Shown piece after piece: positions 6,089 to 7,222 of a stretch of 7,222 bases of DNA. The notes beneath the pieces were generated by a model that had not been told where the DNA came from, did no database searches, and saw nothing but the letters and a program-made list of their open reading frames with translations. Each line of letters begins with the position of its first letter. The first letter of the stretch is position 1. Origin of the DNA: an uncultured Oscillospiraceae bacterium (GTDB lineage Bacteria > Bacillota > Clostridia > Oscillospirales > Oscillospiraceae); NCBI GenBank assembly GCA_944385645.1, contig CALWYA010000076.1, positions 1 through 7,222 of the forward strand, in the 5' to 3' direction. The translations under genes and the position numbers were made by a program.

Positions 6089-6127
6089 GGACCCCGGAGC
6101 ATTCGGTAGGGGAGAGGGGGCGCGGCG

Positions 6128-7000
6128 GTGACGGTCATCTATGTAGATACCCTGTTCCTGCTCAACGCCCTGGTGGACTATCTGCTGCTCCTGGCCGCCG
6201 CCCGGCTGGCGGGGGAGCCCCTGCGGCGGCTGCGCTTCGCCCTGGGCGGGGCGCTGGGCGGGCTGTACGCGGCGGCCCTCTTTCTGCCGGGGCTGGCCTT
6301 TCTGGCCCATCCCCTGTGCCGGCTGGCGGCCGCCGCCCTCATGCTGGTGACCGCCTACGGGGGGAGCCGCCGGCTGCTGCGGCAGGGTCTGCTGTTCGTG
6401 GCCCTCACCTGCGCCTTTGGGGGCGGGGTGGTGGCCATCGGTCTAATGGGAGGCCGGGGGCTGTCCCTGGGCAACGGGGTGTTCTACTCCGCGCTGGACC
6501 TGAAAATGGTGCTGCTGTCGGCGGCGGGGTGCTATCTGATTCTCACCCTGGTGTTTCGGCGCATCGGGCGGCATACCGCCGCCGGCGGGGAGCTGGCCCG
6601 GGCCCGCCTGACCCTGGAGGGGCGGGAGGTGGTCCTCACCGCCCTGGTGGATACGGGCAACACCCTCACCGACCCGGTGTCCGGCCGCCCGGCCATGGTG
6701 GTGGAGGGGGAGGCGGCCGCCGGTCTGTTTCCCCCGGACCACCGGCCCGGCCGGGCCGATCTGGACGACCCGGCGGGGGCGCTGGAGCGGCTTGGGACGG
6801 GGGAGTGGCGCAGGCGGCTGCGGCTGCTGCCCTATCGGGCGGTGGGCGTGGAGCGGGGGCTGCTGCTGGCGGTGCGGACGGACAGCCTGGAACTGAACGG
6901 AAGGGACTGCGGACCGGTGCTGGCCGCTCTGTCGCCCACCCCCGTCTCGGACGGAGGGGGCTATCGGGCTTTGATTGGACCAATGGAGGAACTGGAATGA
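6128..7000 (+). CDS. spoIIGA: Sigma-E processing peptidase SpoIIGA
   Basis: SpoIIGA is the mother-cell membrane aspartic protease that cleaves the pro-sequence from pro-sigma-E after a signal from the forespore (SpoIIR). The 290-residue product starts TVIYVDTLFLLNALVDY, typical of the family. It has about five membrane helices (roughly 5-27, 37-59, 63-79, 83-107, 118-143) followed by a cytoplasmic protease domain. The active-site motif VDTGNTLTDP lies at 174-183 with catalytic Asp175, and RLLPYRAVG at 232-240 is a second conserved block. Length is close to the usual 290-310. The GTG start follows a purine-rich GGAGAGGGGG and is the only start that keeps the N-terminal helix intact. It overlaps sigE by four bases, as in the standard spoIIG operon. 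This places the organism among endospore formers. Promoter activation by Spo0A is likely. Confidence 0.96.
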   Translation: MTVIYVDTLFLLNALVDYLLLLAAARLAGEPLRRLRFALGGALGGLYAAALFLPGLAFLAHPLCRLAAAALMLVTAYGGSRRLLRQGLLFVALTCAFGGGVVAIGLMGGRGLSLGNGVFYSALDLKMVLLSAAGCYLILTLVFRRIGRHTAAGGELARARLTLEGREVVLTALVDTGNTLTDPVSGRPAMVVEGEAAAGLFPPDHRPGRADLDDPAGALERLGTGEWRRRLRLLPYRAVGVERGLLLAVRTDSLELNGRDCGPVLAALSPTPVSDGGGYRALIGPMEELE

Positions 7001-7222
7001 AGAGGCTGAGAGCAGTTTACATAACTTTAAAAGAGGGGATGGGCCGTCTGCTGGCCCGGCTGGAGCTGATCCAGCCCGGAAAGATCATGTACATCGGGGG
7101 GAGCGACACCCTGCCGCCCCCTCTGAAGCGGGAGGAGGAGGCCGCCCTCATCGCCCGGCTGGAGGCGGGGGACCCCCGGGCCCGGGACCTGCTCATCGAG
7201 CACAACCTGCGCCTGGTGGCCT
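6997..7222 (+). CDS. sigE: Sporulation sigma factor SigE precursor, 3'-partial
   Basis: This is the start of pro-sigma-E, the first mother-cell sigma factor of sporulation; 75 codons are visible. Residues 1 to about 30 form the basic, amphipathic pro-sequence that tethers the protein to the membrane. YIGGSDTLPPPLKREEE (from residue 32) matches the start of mature sigma-E (YIGGSEALPPPL in B. subtilis), so SpoIIGA cleavage is expected just before or at this point. LIEHNLRLVA at the window edge is the beginning of sigma region 2. ATG 6997 overlaps the spoIIGA stop (ATGA), and GGAGG lies 7 bases upstream within spoIIGA, so translation is likely coupled. Codons 9-12 (ATA ACT TTA AAA) are unusually AT-rich compared with the rest of the window. 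Confidence 0.95.
   Translation, partial: MKRLRAVYITLKEGMGRLLARLELIQPGKIMYIGGSDTLPPPLKREEEAALIARLEAGDPRARDLLIEHNLRLVA

Noticed and set aside
1..7222. CRISPR arrays, tRNA or rRNA genes, insertion sequences, riboswitches
   Set aside because: Read for these on both strands. There are no regularly spaced repeats, no transposase-like protein, no cloverleaf or rRNA-like segment, and no leader long enough for a riboswitch apart from the 187-base divergent promoter region, which is accounted for.

Overview
This 7.2 kb window comes from a GC-rich, endospore-forming member of the Firmicutes (Bacillota). Two things show this: the start of a spoIIGA-sigE sporulation operon, and an engB (ysxC) gene of Firmicutes type. 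The very high GC content, strong G/C third-position bias and Clostridia-style protein sequences suggest the Oscillospiraceae group (Flavonifractor / Pseudoflavonifractor / Lawsonibacter relatives). That placement is an inference from sequence character, not from a marker gene search.

Layout. At the left edge, on the plus strand, is the ribosome-assembly GTPase EngB, which lacks only its first few residues. It ends at a perfect 13-bp hairpin that appears to terminate transcription from both sides. From there to about 5.94 kb, everything lies on the minus strand as one operon read right to left: a small PadR-family repressor followed by four tandem paralogous membrane proteins of about 403-417 residues. 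Each has an N-terminal DUF2812-like cytoplasmic domain, about three membrane helices, and a C-terminal domain of about 170-180 residues predicted to lie outside the cell. I call the paralogues A (nearest padR), B, C and D in order of transcription. C and D are the closest pair and look like a recent tandem duplication. The junctions padR/A and C/D are 4-base ATGA overlaps, A and B are 13 bases apart, and a 52-base gap between B and C carries a short AT-rich heptamer repeat.

The 187-base gap between padR and spoIIGA holds two divergent promoters. The minus-strand promoter is close to the sigma-A consensus (TTGACG, 17 bp, TATAAT). A perfect 8-bp inverted repeat overlaps its -10 element and is very likely the PadR operator, so the operon should be autorepressed and induced when PadR binds its unknown ligand. 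The plus-strand promoter has a perfect TATAAT but no good -35 at normal spacing. A weak one sits 22 bp upstream, as in the Spo0A-activated spoIIG promoter of Bacillus subtilis.

On the right, spoIIGA (the membrane aspartic protease that processes pro-sigma-E) overlaps the start of sigE by ATGA. The window ends about 75 codons into sigE.

The engB and spoIIGA-sigE genes are well understood. The part worth attention is the PadR plus four-DUF2812 cassette. PadR-DUF2812 pairs are common in Firmicutes but have no established function, and a four-member array with conserved predicted external domains is an unusually elaborate version.
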